64,000 nucleotides of DNA from Cheilinus undulatus (taxonomy: Eukaryota > Chordata > Actinopteri > Labriformes > Labridae), in assembly GCF_018320785.1 (NCBI RefSeq), contig NC_054872.1, positions 43,016,551 through 43,080,550 of the forward strand. The letters run 5' to 3'. The notes under the pieces were generated by a model, which was not told the origin of the DNA, did not search any database, and saw only the letters and a list, made by a program, of their open reading frames with translations. Of this stretch, positions 1-12,400 are shown piece by piece (the stretch's first letter is position 1; every line of letters starts with the position of its first letter). A program made the position numbers and the translations under genes.

Positions 1-1151
1 AAAAAACATGCAATTAAAAAGTTGTTTTCTCTTCCTCACGACAATGTCCTGACTCTTTTTAGAATTTGCACTATGTTGTGTTATTTTTGCAACCTTTATT
101 TATATTCTATTGATTAGGAGAAATCTCAATGAAATTAGTTTCTTTTTTCAGTTCAAACTACTTAAAGGTGAAGTGTATGATATTTTAGCCTTACAGCATT
201 TAGCTGAGCAGACTTAGAAATGAAACATTATACATGTAAATAGCCTTAGCTAAATCAGTGTCTATTTTCCTGAAAATTTAAAATGGTTTGTTTTTAGTAA
301 CTTAGAATAAGGAGTCCACCATCTTGGGTTTTTGCATCCTGCATGTTTCTACAGTATCACAAAAGAGTGCAAATAATGGAAACCCATTTTTTCCACTGGT
401 TGCCACAGTTACCAACAGAAGTGTGTGTTGCAATGTAGAATTTGACAATTAGATGCAGATAATGTTGCACCTGTAAGTGATTGTGGGTACAGATGACCAG
501 TTTGCTGTGAAACTGAGACTCATCCAATGAATGGTGCCTCTCTGAGGCTATTACATACTAAATTAACCATTAAATTCCAGTTTTTATATTAAATGCACAC
601 ATAAAGGCTAAATAGAAAAGGCAATCTTGCCTGAAAGTCATTTAACACTAACTGCTGGCTTTCCCTAAAGAAAAACAAATCCACTGCCAGAAGTGTAAGA
701 CATTAATTTAAAATGACAGCCGATAGGTTTCAAGAATGTGTCCTGTATAACTGATAAAATTCAGGCTTAATTGTTTAAAATCAATCTCTTAAACCTACTC
801 ATATTATTGAGAAAGTGTGTTTTACTGTGTTTGCTACACTAGAGCATTTCTATCATTGGTCACATAGTTACATGTTGCCCCTAGCTATCCCAATTCAGAA
901 TATGACCAAGATTTAAAAACCAGAAAGCATTCATATATTTGACATTGGATAAATGTGAATGAATAATGTGTAAAAATAAAAAATGGGCTTCAACAGAGGG
1001 AAAATGTTTTCAGCATCAGATAAACACTGTGGCAGTTTTAAGACTCAATATATATTTAAATATAACCTTTACTTCTTAAATCAAGATCAAAACTAACCTT
1101 GGGGTTGTTTTCAATACACTTTTTACATGACATCACAACACTGTTACTTAC

Positions 1152-2328
1152 TGCTGTCGGCACCAAGAGAACCTGCATTCTGGGACAGAGACTTAGGTAT
1201 AATCTGTGACTCTGTTGTCATCACTGAGCTGAAAATTCTTCTGGACAGTCCATCTTTATCAGTGTCAGGTTTTCTGCCTATATCAGCGATGCACAGGGGC
1301 TCTGGGTAAACAGAAAACATACAGATAAGATATGACAGTAAGGTACACTACGTTCTGACAAATAGAAGGTGACTATCTAAGCTCACCTGGTGGGAAATGG
1401 TGTAACCCAAACGTCTCAGAGACAGTAGGAATGTGAGGTAGGGGGTCACTGATAGCTTTCTGAGGGAAACTGATATCCTCCATTGCTGCAATGGCTGAAA
1501 TACAAAGAAAATACAGATTCTCATGCGTATTTCACATAAAATAAACAATGACACATTTTTTAAAAAGTGTATTTAGTGACCAGCATTCAGATAGTTGACT
1601 GAAAAGTGTCTGTTTACTCATATTTTAACGACAATCCCCAGGCCATGTGCCTAAATTCATTTGTTTATATGGCGCACGTTACAAGTAGGCGTCACAGGTG
1701 TAGCGGTTCAATGAGTGACCGTGTTAAATGGTGACTTCTACCGGAGTGCGTTGTCGTAGTTACAACAGATGTTGAAGATGGAGAGGTTTTTAACGGCTGG
1801 CTCTTAGTTCAAATTATACTATAACGTCGAAAATCCTCATTTGTTGCGTCTTCAATCAAAAACTAACAAACAGGCGTTGGCTTGGACGCTGGAAGTTGAC
1901 TGCATCTTTTCTAACTACGACAACCACGGATGCTTTCGGCTGAAAGTCGCTCACTCGTTAAACCGAAACACCGGCCTGCTGACATTTATCAAAAAGGTAC
2001 GTCAAACGGCCAAAATACGTAATTCTTAACATTTTAACCTCTACTTGTATCTCATAATGTTCGCTGACAGGATAAACCACGGCTAACGGTTGTTAAATGA
2101 CTCGTAATTTTATATTTGCTTACATAATGTTATATATTTGCAAACGTCTCCAAGACCTGTCAGTTCCATCCAGATTAAATCACAGGTTTCACGCTCTTCC
2201 CACTTTTCAATCCATCAAACTCGTCTTTTGTCGTCTGAGTTAGCTTTATTTCGATAAATATTCAAATAAAAAAAAATAAAAATATTCAAACTGTCGGCTC
2301 TACAAGGCTTCCAACTAGCAGCTGCCAT
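1152..2328 (-). CDS. Unrecognised gene, 5' exons only (runs off the left edge)
   Basis: Three coding exons can be joined on the - strand: 2328-2292 (start MAAASWKPCR), 1494-1387 and 1301-1152. All introns are phase 1 and the frame stays open. Exon 2 and exon 3 have good acceptors and donors (GTGAGC, GTAAGT); the exon 1 donor GTTTGA is weak, so exon 1 is less certain. If exon 1 is wrong, the ATG at 1483 (MEDISFPQKA) would be the start. The visible ~98 residues are hydrophilic, rich in Ser, Pro and Ile, with no membrane segment or known motif. I do not recognise the family. The putative start lies beside an NRF1/TCTCGCGAGA promoter, which suggests a broadly expressed gene. The remaining exons were not found in bases 1-1150 and probably lie beyond the window. 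Confidence 0.5.
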
Positions 2329-2334
2329 GTCTGA

Positions 2335-2357
2335 GCATGCGCACTGGTCTCGCGAGA
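2335..2357. promoter_or_regulatory. Core promoter: NRF1-like site plus TCTCGCGAGA palindrome
   Basis: GCATGCGCAC (2335-2344) resembles the NRF1 half-palindrome, and TCTCGCGAGA (2348-2357) is an exact match to the palindromic core-promoter element bound by BANP/ZBTB33-type factors. Both are typical of TATA-less housekeeping promoters. They lie 7-29 bases upstream of the candidate ATG of the - strand gene. Confidence 0.6.
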
Positions 2358-2399
2358 AAAAAACCTCTTTCACTTAGCATTAAAAGTGACCAAAATTGG

Positions 2400-4850
2400 T
2401 TATTTTGGACAAATCCCCTTTGTTATCTTTCCCAAATATCATTCAAATGTGACGTAGAATAAAACATGAAAATGTGTTGTTGGATTTTTAGCCTTAAAAA
2501 CAGCATAAGGCTCACTGCAACAAGGACTACTACTACTTGCATAATGTCATATCCTCAAATCAAAACCTTATAAAAGTAAACCACCTCTGACTATTTTACG
2601 AAGTGATATAACGTAATAACTTAATATTTATCTACCCCAAGTTGGTACTTTCAATGTAATGTTGTCATTTTAGGTAGTTATTTTCTTTTGTTTGTGATTT
2701 ATGGCTTTCTCTGGGTCCCTTGGCATTGTTGCTGTTTATGTTTCAAGTTTTTTTTTTTGTGTAAAGCTATGTAAAAGTTGTTGATACAGATGTTTAAAAA
2801 TAGACTCTATTAAAATAAATGAAGCTCTGACAGTAGCCGAGAAATTTTCTGATACTTCACTTAAGTTAGAGTCAATATAACACACCTTTGAAAAATGCAA
2901 AAAAGTCCTACATTAAATTCAGACTTATGACAATGTTAGCCTACATGTAAATAGCAAAATTTACTTAAATTTTCAACATATATACACTAATTCTTCAGAA
3001 AGATGCATGATCACCACCAGTGCATTACTATTTTAGAATTATGCTATGGATTGTTGCCATGAGTTCTTGCTGTATACATTCAATTTATACCCATGGCAGG
3101 TAAATTAACCTAATTTGACCAGTAACATGCAATTACCATTAATTTATATTCAATAATAGCTATGCTGTTATGTCCATGTCCTTATCTGTCTACCTTATTA
3201 CTTAACTTTGAAATCTAAATAAGTAGTCTGTCTGTAGTAGTCTTTCCTTTACAATAAAGCTGTCGTTGTATTTCAAATTACGCAAAAAGGGAAACACATT
3301 TCAAGGGCAAGTTATTTTTGTACCATGCAGCTTAAAAACAGAGAACAGTTTTAACTCTGCTCATCCTCTTTCTGACATTAAAGCAGTGGAAGGAAGTAAC
3401 TAGGGAGTTCAAAGTTTCTTCTCAGGGTGCCAGCCTTCAGTTGTTTTACTTGCTCTCAAAGCAAGGCAAAGAAAACTTCCCTTTTTGGCACAATTAGAAT
3501 CAGCATCCTCCCCTGATGATTTTTAAAATTGTGTTATATAGATTATTCCACAATTGTATGGGAGTCTTAAGCAATACAAGCACTTGTAACCAGTTTAACA
3601 ACTAGTGCAATAAATGAACAATTTCAATTCATTCATAGTGCTCATAGCAGAGCAATACAACAACCCACTGGCCTACATGTATTGAGTGTTATATCTAGGC
3701 TACACTGTCATAGTCAATTATAGATCCTGTGTGGTAAATATAGCGTTGGCATGCATATTAATGACCAATATTGAGTAGCATTTAAAAAATGCTCTCCTGC
3801 TTTCACAATGACCTAATATTTTCCAAATAAAAGCCTTCTACAAAGTGCAATAGTGTTACTATTGTAAACCTAAAGACATCTTTGTAGGCATTTTGTGAAC
3901 CTAATAAGTACTTCTTAATACAAAAATGACTGCACAGCCTGACATGATTGCCCTTGCATTCAGATTAATTGTGCAGCACTTGTTCATATTAGTGCGTGCT
4001 GAACAATTTTGAAATATATATTAGCAAGATTATTTTGACTCATATTGCAAATGTGATATGAACTGTTGTACTGATGGAAATGGGTGATTTTTATGTCATC
4101 TGAATTTATAATATTCAAAACATTGGAAAGTAGTATTTTTGGAATTTTCATTAAAAAAATGGCACTTGTATCTTTGCATGATGTGTAGAAAATTAAATCT
4201 ATGCTGAAAAAAATGTAATTAACCTCACATTTTAGAAATATTGCACCTTCTATGATGTTAAAATTGCAGTAGGTCAATCTCAATCTAAATTTTGATTAAC
4301 TGGCCAGCCTTAGTCCAAACTGCACTATTTGCCTTACATGATTCTGATTGGTTGAAAAATATTGGAAATTTTGATTATGGTGTCCTATTAAGGAATTTGT
4401 GGTGGGAGCTAAGGGCTAGACCAGTGGTCTAGGAAGCTCTGCATGGTAAAAGGTCAGATTACATTAATACCCTCTGTTCAAGTCTAAACCATGCAGACCC
4501 TTCAGGTTATCTGTGACAGGTGTGTCTTCTGCCTCCAGGGTCTGAACCCATCATGGAGAAAAAGAGTTCATTTTTTACTCTCTGTATAACAAACACCAAG
4601 AAAACTGCTAGTCTGCTGAAACTCTTAGTTACTCAATGCTAAAGACACCAGTTTACAGCTGCCTTAATATTATTTTATTAAATTATTTAAAGGCTTACTT
4701 AAATAGCAATTTTTGAGTCTAACTTTTATGCTTGCATTTTAAATTACCAAACTATTTTATAAATAGTAATAATGATGATAAACTGATTTAAACACAAATA
4801 ACCATCCTCGGTATAATTATATTGTTTTTGTTACTATTTTGGTCAAATTT
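2400..4850. other. AT-rich intergenic DNA
   Basis: No convincing exon, RNA gene or recognisable transposon was seen here. Open reading frames are short and lack splice context or conserved motifs. Confidence 0.5.
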
Positions 4851-4886
4851 TACATGAAGTAATGGAGCGGTTTATTTTCACTTTGG

Positions 4887-4900
4887 CCACAAGATGGCGC
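4887..4900 (+). promoter_or_regulatory. CTCF-like binding site upstream of tap1
   Basis: CCACAAGATGGCGC matches the vertebrate CTCF core CCASYAGRKGGCRS at all but one position (A where Y is expected). It is about 230 bases upstream of the NF-kB/ISRE promoter of tap1 and could be an insulator or promoter anchor. Occupancy cannot be judged from sequence. Confidence 0.4.
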
Positions 4901-5106
4901 TGCTGGACTATTTGAAAAACCACTCTCGCTCTTCCTATCAAATTACCACTGTACTGCACTCCAGTGGTAACTTAGAACTCGAAGACTGTGTCGTATGCTT
5001 CAAAAGTAAATTTTATCAAACCAGCGCTTTGACTAGATACTAGAAAACTTGCAGCAAATCGTGTTTCATTTCTCTTCATTCGTCATTATGCCAGGTAGGC
5101 GGGGAG

Positions 5107-5151
5107 GGGACTTACCGCAGTGCTCGACTATAAAAATGTACTTTCGGTTTC
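5107..5151 (+). promoter_or_regulatory. tap1 promoter: NF-kB-like site, TATA-like box and ISRE
   Basis: GGGACTTACC (5107-5116) differs by one base from the kB site GGGACTTTCC. TATAAAAA lies at 5129-5136, and TTTCGGTTTC (5142-5151) is a perfect ISRE core (GAAACCGAAA on the other strand). Mammalian TAP1 promoters are known to use NF-kB and IRF sites for interferon and TNF induction, and the same logic is visible here. A probable 5' UTR exon follows and ends at a GTAAGT donor at 5314. Confidence 0.6.
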
Positions 5152-5928
5152 TTTTGTGGCGGTTGGAGTTAGCCGACGTCTCAGCGAGAGCGTGTATCTT
5201 TTAAGGAATCGTTAGCCCATCATTTTTGATGTTTTGGTAAAGTCTTGGCGTCTGTATTCGTGCTTGGACGATTATCAAGCCTCTACATCAAAGTTGGCTC
5301 GCCGTAAGGAAATGTAAGTTGGCGATGAACAACTGAAAGACAACTTATCCAGAATGAGCTAGCTAACACCGCTGATACCAACTGTCCAGTTGACGTGCAT
5401 CATTGATAAGCAGGCTACCGTTCTTCTTTGATTAATCGTGTATTTCTGTATATTTTGCTCACTTCCGGGTGTCTGCGGGTCAGTTTGTTTGTCCTTGGGC
5501 TTACTGCCAAACTGTTTCAAAGAAACCAGCAGGGTAGAAGAAAACGAAAGTAACCGAGAACACCGTCTGCAGCAAGAGAGAGCAAATGATCAAAATGTGC
5601 CAAAAGCTTCGAACTGGATATGTTTCTGCCTAAACCTTATAAATAAACGTTCTTTGTTTGTGCACGTATTTAATTCTGCTAGAGTTTTGGGCTTGTTAAA
5701 AAATACACTTTCTTTAATTAAAGCAAAGACAGCTGTTCATATTTACCACAAAAAGCATACATAAAATCTTTGAGGATGTAGTTTTACATTAAGATTAATG
5801 TCAGACTGCTTTATATTTTGTTATAAAATCAGGTAATTTGATGATAATATTTCCAAAAAGTACCAGAAACTTTTAAAATAACTTTTAAATAAATGGCTTG
5901 TTAATCAGAAAACAAGATAGAATGCATT

Positions 5929-5946
5929 CATCATCATCATCATCTT
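5929..5946 (+). repeat. (ATC)n simple repeat
   Basis: A short run of ATC/CAT triplets in the 5' UTR intron of tap1, followed by AT-rich unique-looking sequence. Confidence 0.6.
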
Positions 5947-6438
5947 TATTGGCAGACATAGAAGTCCATAAAAACAACAACAAATTGCATACATAAATTA
6001 TTAGGTGGCTAGGCCTTATGTTGTTGCTGCCATTGTATCACGGGTATGAATATTTGTACTAGTATTGTATCGAAATGCAAAAATCTGCAATTGTGACATC
6101 CTTCCTTACTGACAGAAAAAGTAGAGGACAAAAAGGATGACATACAAACATCTGAACCACTGGAATTTATGTCTTTCCAGGGAAAGAGGGGTGACACTAA
6201 ATTAAACTTATGAGAGATTTTGCACATTTTTTGATGTTCCTATATTTTTACAGCTTAGGTTTACTTATCAAGGCTGTTTGTGTGTGAATATAAAGCAGAT
6301 AAATCAAATTAGCATCGTTACAGTGAAGTGAATTGTTACCCATTGTAGCCCAATTGTTGAATCCTGATCCAATGCATTACAATTGGCATGCAGACCTCTG
6401 ATCCTCTCTCTCATTTGTATTTGTAGACTGGGTGCACT

Positions 6439-9400
6439 ATGCAGAAAATGAACTACTTCTTCCCCATGCTCTTCGTCTGCCTGGATGTGTGTGTGGTGCA
6501 CGCCATCCGCTTGGCCCAGTTCTCATCTACCCTCTTCTTCCATCCTTTCATCACCATGTGGGGAGGAGGGTTAACACGGGCTGTCCTCCTCTCCCTCTTC
6601 ACCCTCACATATCCTGGAAGCCTGCCGTGGATGTGCAGCTTTGAGGGTCAGCAGAGTTTGGGAGTCCTTTGCTTCCATTTCCCAGCGTACATCAGTCTTC
6701 TGTGGGTACTGGGGCAGTCCACCACCGAGGAAGTGTGGGGGTGGCACTCCTGGGACAGGGTGGGTGTCTCTACATTTCAGTTTGTGAAACATGTGTGTTA
6801 GAAGGACACACGAAGTACTGATGCATTCTGACCATGATATGTGCGCATGTGCTGGTGGAAAAGTCTGAAACAGTGGATCTTAAGTACAGCTGCTAAAAAG
6901 TTTGATATGCAAATGCTATTTCTTCTTAAACATGCCCAGCAAAGATGATGTTAAACAAATGTTGAAGTATGTGGAATTGTGCCTTACTAGAGAGCACATA
7001 CTAATATAACTGACACACATTTTCTGTAGTTAATTGCTTTACATCTCGTTGCTGCTAGATTAAATATTTGTCATGGTGGCTATTAATATAACCAAGAAAA
7101 GCCTCTGGCAGGCACAAAACTGAAACCAAACCCAGTCAGAAGAGAACGAGGAATCCACCTATTCAAAAATCTTTTTGTTATTGCTTTCACTTTTATCATT
7201 TGCCAGAATTATTTGAGAAATAAAATTATTTACTGACTTTGTGTAATGTTTGTGTTGCAGGTATTACAGGGGTATGCTGTGACAATGGTGGCATGGCTCT
7301 ACTGGAGTCAATATGCTTTATCTAAGTTGCACTCCTTGGGTCGATACATCTCATCTCTGCGGACTAGAGTGCCATCAAGGCCCCAAGATGACACCAGTAC
7401 TCCTCTGAAAAGACTGCTGGGATACATGAGGCCCTACAAGTGGCGCTTTGTTGCTGTGTTGATCCTTGTTATCCTCTCTTCCTATGGTAAATCAGACCAC
7501 ACCTTCGACCTAGTTATGCATATTTTGTTTTATTGACTTATTTCCACAAACCTATTAAGACGTGTTAGGACAAAGTACAGCTTATTCAAAGCCCACTGTT
7601 TGCCTCAATGATGGATTGAAATGTTTTTCCACTGACTCTGCTGCCTCCAAAGATCAATATTGTGACAGTGTGAACTTATGGCCTTAGGTGAGATGGCTAT
7701 TCCTCGGTACACGGGTCGAGTGGCTGACTGGATCCTGAATGAAGAAGAACCTGATGCATTCATGGAAGCCATCAAAATCATGTCCATATTGACTATTGGC
7801 AGGTAATGTAAACCTTGTTACAAAACAGGAGAAGAATTCTAGTTTTGTTTTTTATGTTTCTGTGGTTAATTCCCAATACACCCCTACCCCCAACCCTATC
7901 CCTATGTTTTGAATGTTCATTTTGGGGGGTAGGGGTGTTCCAGATCTTGTTGGAATAGAGGGATTAGGATGAAGTGCTAGGACTACATGACAATGGATAC
8001 TTTCCTGAGGCACTCTCCAAACTAAATCTCCCAGGATATCTTGCAAATCATCAGCATGATTAAGAAATTATGACAACATTCTAATATTATAATTTAATGT
8101 TTTTCAATTCATTATTGCCCTCTTGTTTTGGAACAAGCACTAAGAATGCTGTCGACAACTACTGATGACTTATCAGGAACTTGAACAGACGCCCCATTTC
8201 TTAGAAGTAGATTTTGCTGCTAGCCCTTGTCACTTTGTTTAAAGAAGCAAGGGGTACCTGAAAATGAAGGGCAGAGCTAAAACTTGAGAAATGGGACTGA
8301 GCCCAAGTGTCACATAGAGAAAATATAAAAGCATTTTCATTAGTGTGGTAGAAACCTGTAAACCTCCTTCTATGAAACCACATCAGTATGACAAACAAGG
8401 TAATACAGACATACAGAATAACCAAAACTACCTGATTATCTGTGCCACAAAAGCTTAACTATTAGTTAGAAATGAAAGAAAGCATGGAATGGAACAAATC
8501 GTGAAATCTTGAATTTTCATAGAATGTTAAAATTAGAATATAATTTTTTCAGGTTAGGTTGTCAAAATAATATGTTTATACCCTATTTTTATCTAGCTGT
8601 AGTAATAAGTCACACAAAATTATAGTAAAGGCAGATCAAAGTGCAGAAGACGTGCCTGTCCTCTCCGTCCTCCGCCGCAGCCTCCATTCCTGCTAACAGT
8701 TTATTTCATCAGTTGCCAAATGCGGCTTATAAAGTTTCTTTGGTGTTGTTTAAAGATGCACGCACCAGCATACAGACAGAGAGAGAGCAGAGGACAGACA
8801 CGACAATGTCCACTGCTAGATGAAAATTTCCCTTTACCTGTGGACTAAGAACAGTCTCACAGCCCTGCTTAAAAACATGACCAAAATGTGAAAGAAAAAG
8901 AAAACAGAGAGAGAGTAAAATCACTACATATGCTTCTTTTGATTTATTAATGATTGTTCAGAGGAAATTTTTTTATTTAGACCCTTTTTTAAAGGAAAAT
9001 CTTATTTTTCCATTCATTTCAATTAAGAGTTACATTGTGGTACACATTTTACTGTTTAGTGAACCTTTCTTACGTGAAGGTTAGACATCCAGGTTGTTTT
9101 GGATGTCAAGGAGACCATTTTTTGTTGTTATGGTATTGAAACCGGTATCGATATTGTTAAATTTTAACCCGTTTCATATCGAAATTCAAAATTCTGGTAT
9201 CGTGACTACTCTATATGACACATAATGGGCATACTACGTTTTGCACAGTAGAGAAATCCAGGAGTTTGGGGAAGATGTATACATTCAAAACTGCTCAGAA
9301 TCAGTTACTAAGTCAGGAGAGTTGTAGTCATGGTCTCTGTTGTTCTTCATCGGTGTGAGTCTCAGACCATGCTTCTTAAACATAGTCATGTGTGAAAGCT

Positions 9401-12400
9401 AATCATGCTCAGGCCCTCTTAGGCCTGAAGCACTGCCATTAGAAGCCAGTGGCGAGGTGGGGAGGAGGGAAAATCTGTCTTCAGCATGCTTCAACTGGAT
9501 CGGGTGTGAGTGCACCCTTAGTTGAGACAAAAATGTAGTTCAGTCAGAAAACTTTGAATGCTTTGAAAGGTTAATTGCTGCAGCAGAGCATAGTTTGTGT
9601 TTGGTGTCTAGGCTCTGACATAGACTCTCCTTCTATTTTTCAGTGCTGTGCTGGAGTTTTTCTGTGACCTGATGTACAATGTCACTATGAGTCTCGTTCA
9701 CACCTTAGTGCAGAGAGAAGTCTTCAAGGCCGTCATAAAGCAGGAGATTGCCTACTTTGATGAAAATGCAACAGGTAAGGCATGCCTTGGTTTTCTGATT
9801 TTTATTGACCTTCAGAACTATAGATGTAACACAGCTTTAGGTTGTGGGATGTCAACACATCTAATTTTTATAAAGTGGGTTTTCTTCTGACAAGGTGATC
9901 ACACAACCTTTTTTCTCAGGTGAACTTGTGTCACGCATAACCACAGACACAAATGATATGAGCGAAGCACTGAGTGAGAAACTAAGTCTTCTGATGTGGT
10001 ATGCTGGACGTTTTGCCTTCCTGTTGTACTTCATGTTGAGCCAGTCCTGGAAAATGACCCTGCTTACCTGCATGGGACTGCCCATCATCTGGGTCATACC
10101 TAAATTCACAGGACACTTTTACCAGGTAAAGAGGAGCTAATCCTGAGTGTCTCTTATTTTTTCGTTTTATATATTTAACCAGCAGGAGACACACAATGAC
10201 TAAAAGTCTCTTTTTGAAGAGTTACCTACCCAGCTGTATTTGTCAAATTGACTAAAAAATTGATCTGGCAGATTTGCCTGTCTCCAGGTTCATTCAAAAT
10301 AATCTTAAAAGCATCCAATGAGAGCAATCCCCAAATTCATTTTTTTGTATTGTACTCCAAGCAGATAGATCAGGGAATTCGAATACAATGACTCCTAGTG
10401 CAGTTCTGACCACTTGCCAGAATTCATGTAATAAAAAGCTTGAATTAACTGTTGTATAATCTAAATTTGGTTGCTGAAAATGACAAATAACCGCAACTTG
10501 TGCAGCTTTGCAGCTGCCAGCTGGAGAAATAGTGAAGCATTTTGCAGTTAAGAAGAAAGATTTTTGCTTCAGGTGGTTCATAGAGCTGATAGGAAAGTGA
10601 TTATGAGATTTTAATTTGATTCTTATAACCACCATTTCTAAAGACATGTTTCTCCTTTCTTTGATGACAAACAGATTGTTTTTTGTTATTATGTGTTAGT
10701 GATGTGTTTACAGCGTGCCTTGTCGCCTCCAGCAATTCTAGGAAAAAGGAAAAATCATGCATCTTCATGCATCTGTTGTATCTTGTGACAAGCTGTCTTG
10801 GCTTTGTCTGTCAATCATATTTCTGTTATATGAAATCTTCACATTTTGTTTTTTTTCATACATATTTCAGAAAATTGCTGCAGAAGTGCAGGGGTCACTG
10901 GCCAAGGCCAACCAGGTAGCCACAGAGACCTTCTCCTCCATGAAGACAGTGAGAAGCTTTGCCAACGAGGATGGAGAGACAGAGAGGTACAGGAGGCAGC
11001 TTGAGGAGACTTATGCCCTCAATAAAAAGGAGGCCGCTGCCTATGCAGCCTCAACCTGGGCTAACAGCGTAAGTGGAAAGATGATTTGTGTTTCAAAGTT
11101 TGCACCATTTTTATAGCATGTTTGCCTGGGAAATTAACCTGAAGAATCATGAAAACACAAAATAATGTCTGCAATGTCATCTTAGAGGATAGTTTGCCTT
11201 TTTTTATAGTTATGTCACATCTAAGAAAAGCAAAGCCCCCATTAACCATAAAAATTAAACATCAATTTTAATTGTTTACATTGATAGGATTGCAACAGAA
11301 AAGGACCACACACTCCTGTTCTTGTTTGGAAAAACTTTTCATTAACTATCAAGTATGTGTGCAACCATGATTTTAAAGAATATTTGTGAAACTAATGTTG
11401 ACAACCTCAGAGCAGACAGAGCCTTGCGCCACCCTGAGGTCTTTGGCGCAACCCCTGGGGGGCAAAAGCCCAGGTTGGAAACCAGTGTTTTAAAGCATGA
11501 GGATATGCTTTTAATTCAATTACATAATCTGCAGGTCAAGCTAATCAGTGACATTGTCTTTATTGCACCCTCCTGGTATTGTAAATAAACTTAGATTATT
11601 ATTTTCAACCTCATTATGTTGTTCTGAAATAATAACTGACTCAGAGCTGACCAGCATGAAAAGGCCTCTAACCGTATGATTTCCAAGATCACAGCATAAT
11701 AACTATTCAGAATGATAACTAAAATAACCAGATAATTGCTTTGGTCTTATCTTGTAACAGTAACAGGGTCCACTTGTTTCAGCCTGCGCTCTGTGATTTC
11801 CAAACATAAATACTGTCACAAAAGCATGCAGCGCTGGTTTGTTTACTGAGGTGAAGGTCATGACATGAAGAGCAACTTTTAGGGAACAGGAGACATTGTT
11901 GTCTCTCTCATCTGCCCTCTATCTGTTTGTAGCAGGCACTAAAATGAACGTGTGTGTTGTAATGAGATGATAAAAGGACATAATGAAGTAATCAGCTGAA
12001 AGATGGGTAAAATAGGCAGCAGGGTCAAGGCCTTGACAGAGGGTGGAGCGGAGACACTTGGATTGCTGCTTCAATACAAACAAAACCCTGCTGTAAGTCG
12101 TTGGATGTGTTTGTGAGGTCTTTAGAGCATGGCTGCTATGAAACAATCAGAAATAACATCTAGTGCTCTGAATCACTGCTTTGTCTACAAGCACTCCCTC
12201 TCTTATCCCCTCTGCTCCCTCTCCCTCTGCAGTTGTGCAACCAATGAAACTTTGGTCAGATGAGAGCTCATCTGCTGGACCGGAGCATGCCAACCCTACT
12301 TATACTCGACTACTTGACTCGTCTTGTTTTATTTTTACATTGTCCATACTTCTCAATAATGACTTGATTAGGAGGTGCTCCTACATGTGGACATGCACAA

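Noticed and set aside
1841-2029. Open frame ending at a GTACGT donor, possible + strand exon
   Set aside because: It has no ATG and no upstream acceptor that fits, and it lies inside intron 1 of the proposed - strand gene.
5438-5764. 108-codon open frame in the tap1 5' intron
   Set aside because: No splice context, composition like its AT-rich surroundings, and no recognisable motif.
11424-11495. GGTTGGAAACCAGTG-type ends here and GGTTGGGAACCACTG near 33105
   Set aside because: They resemble ends of a common DNA transposon, but no partner end or duplication could be found, so they are not listed as elements.
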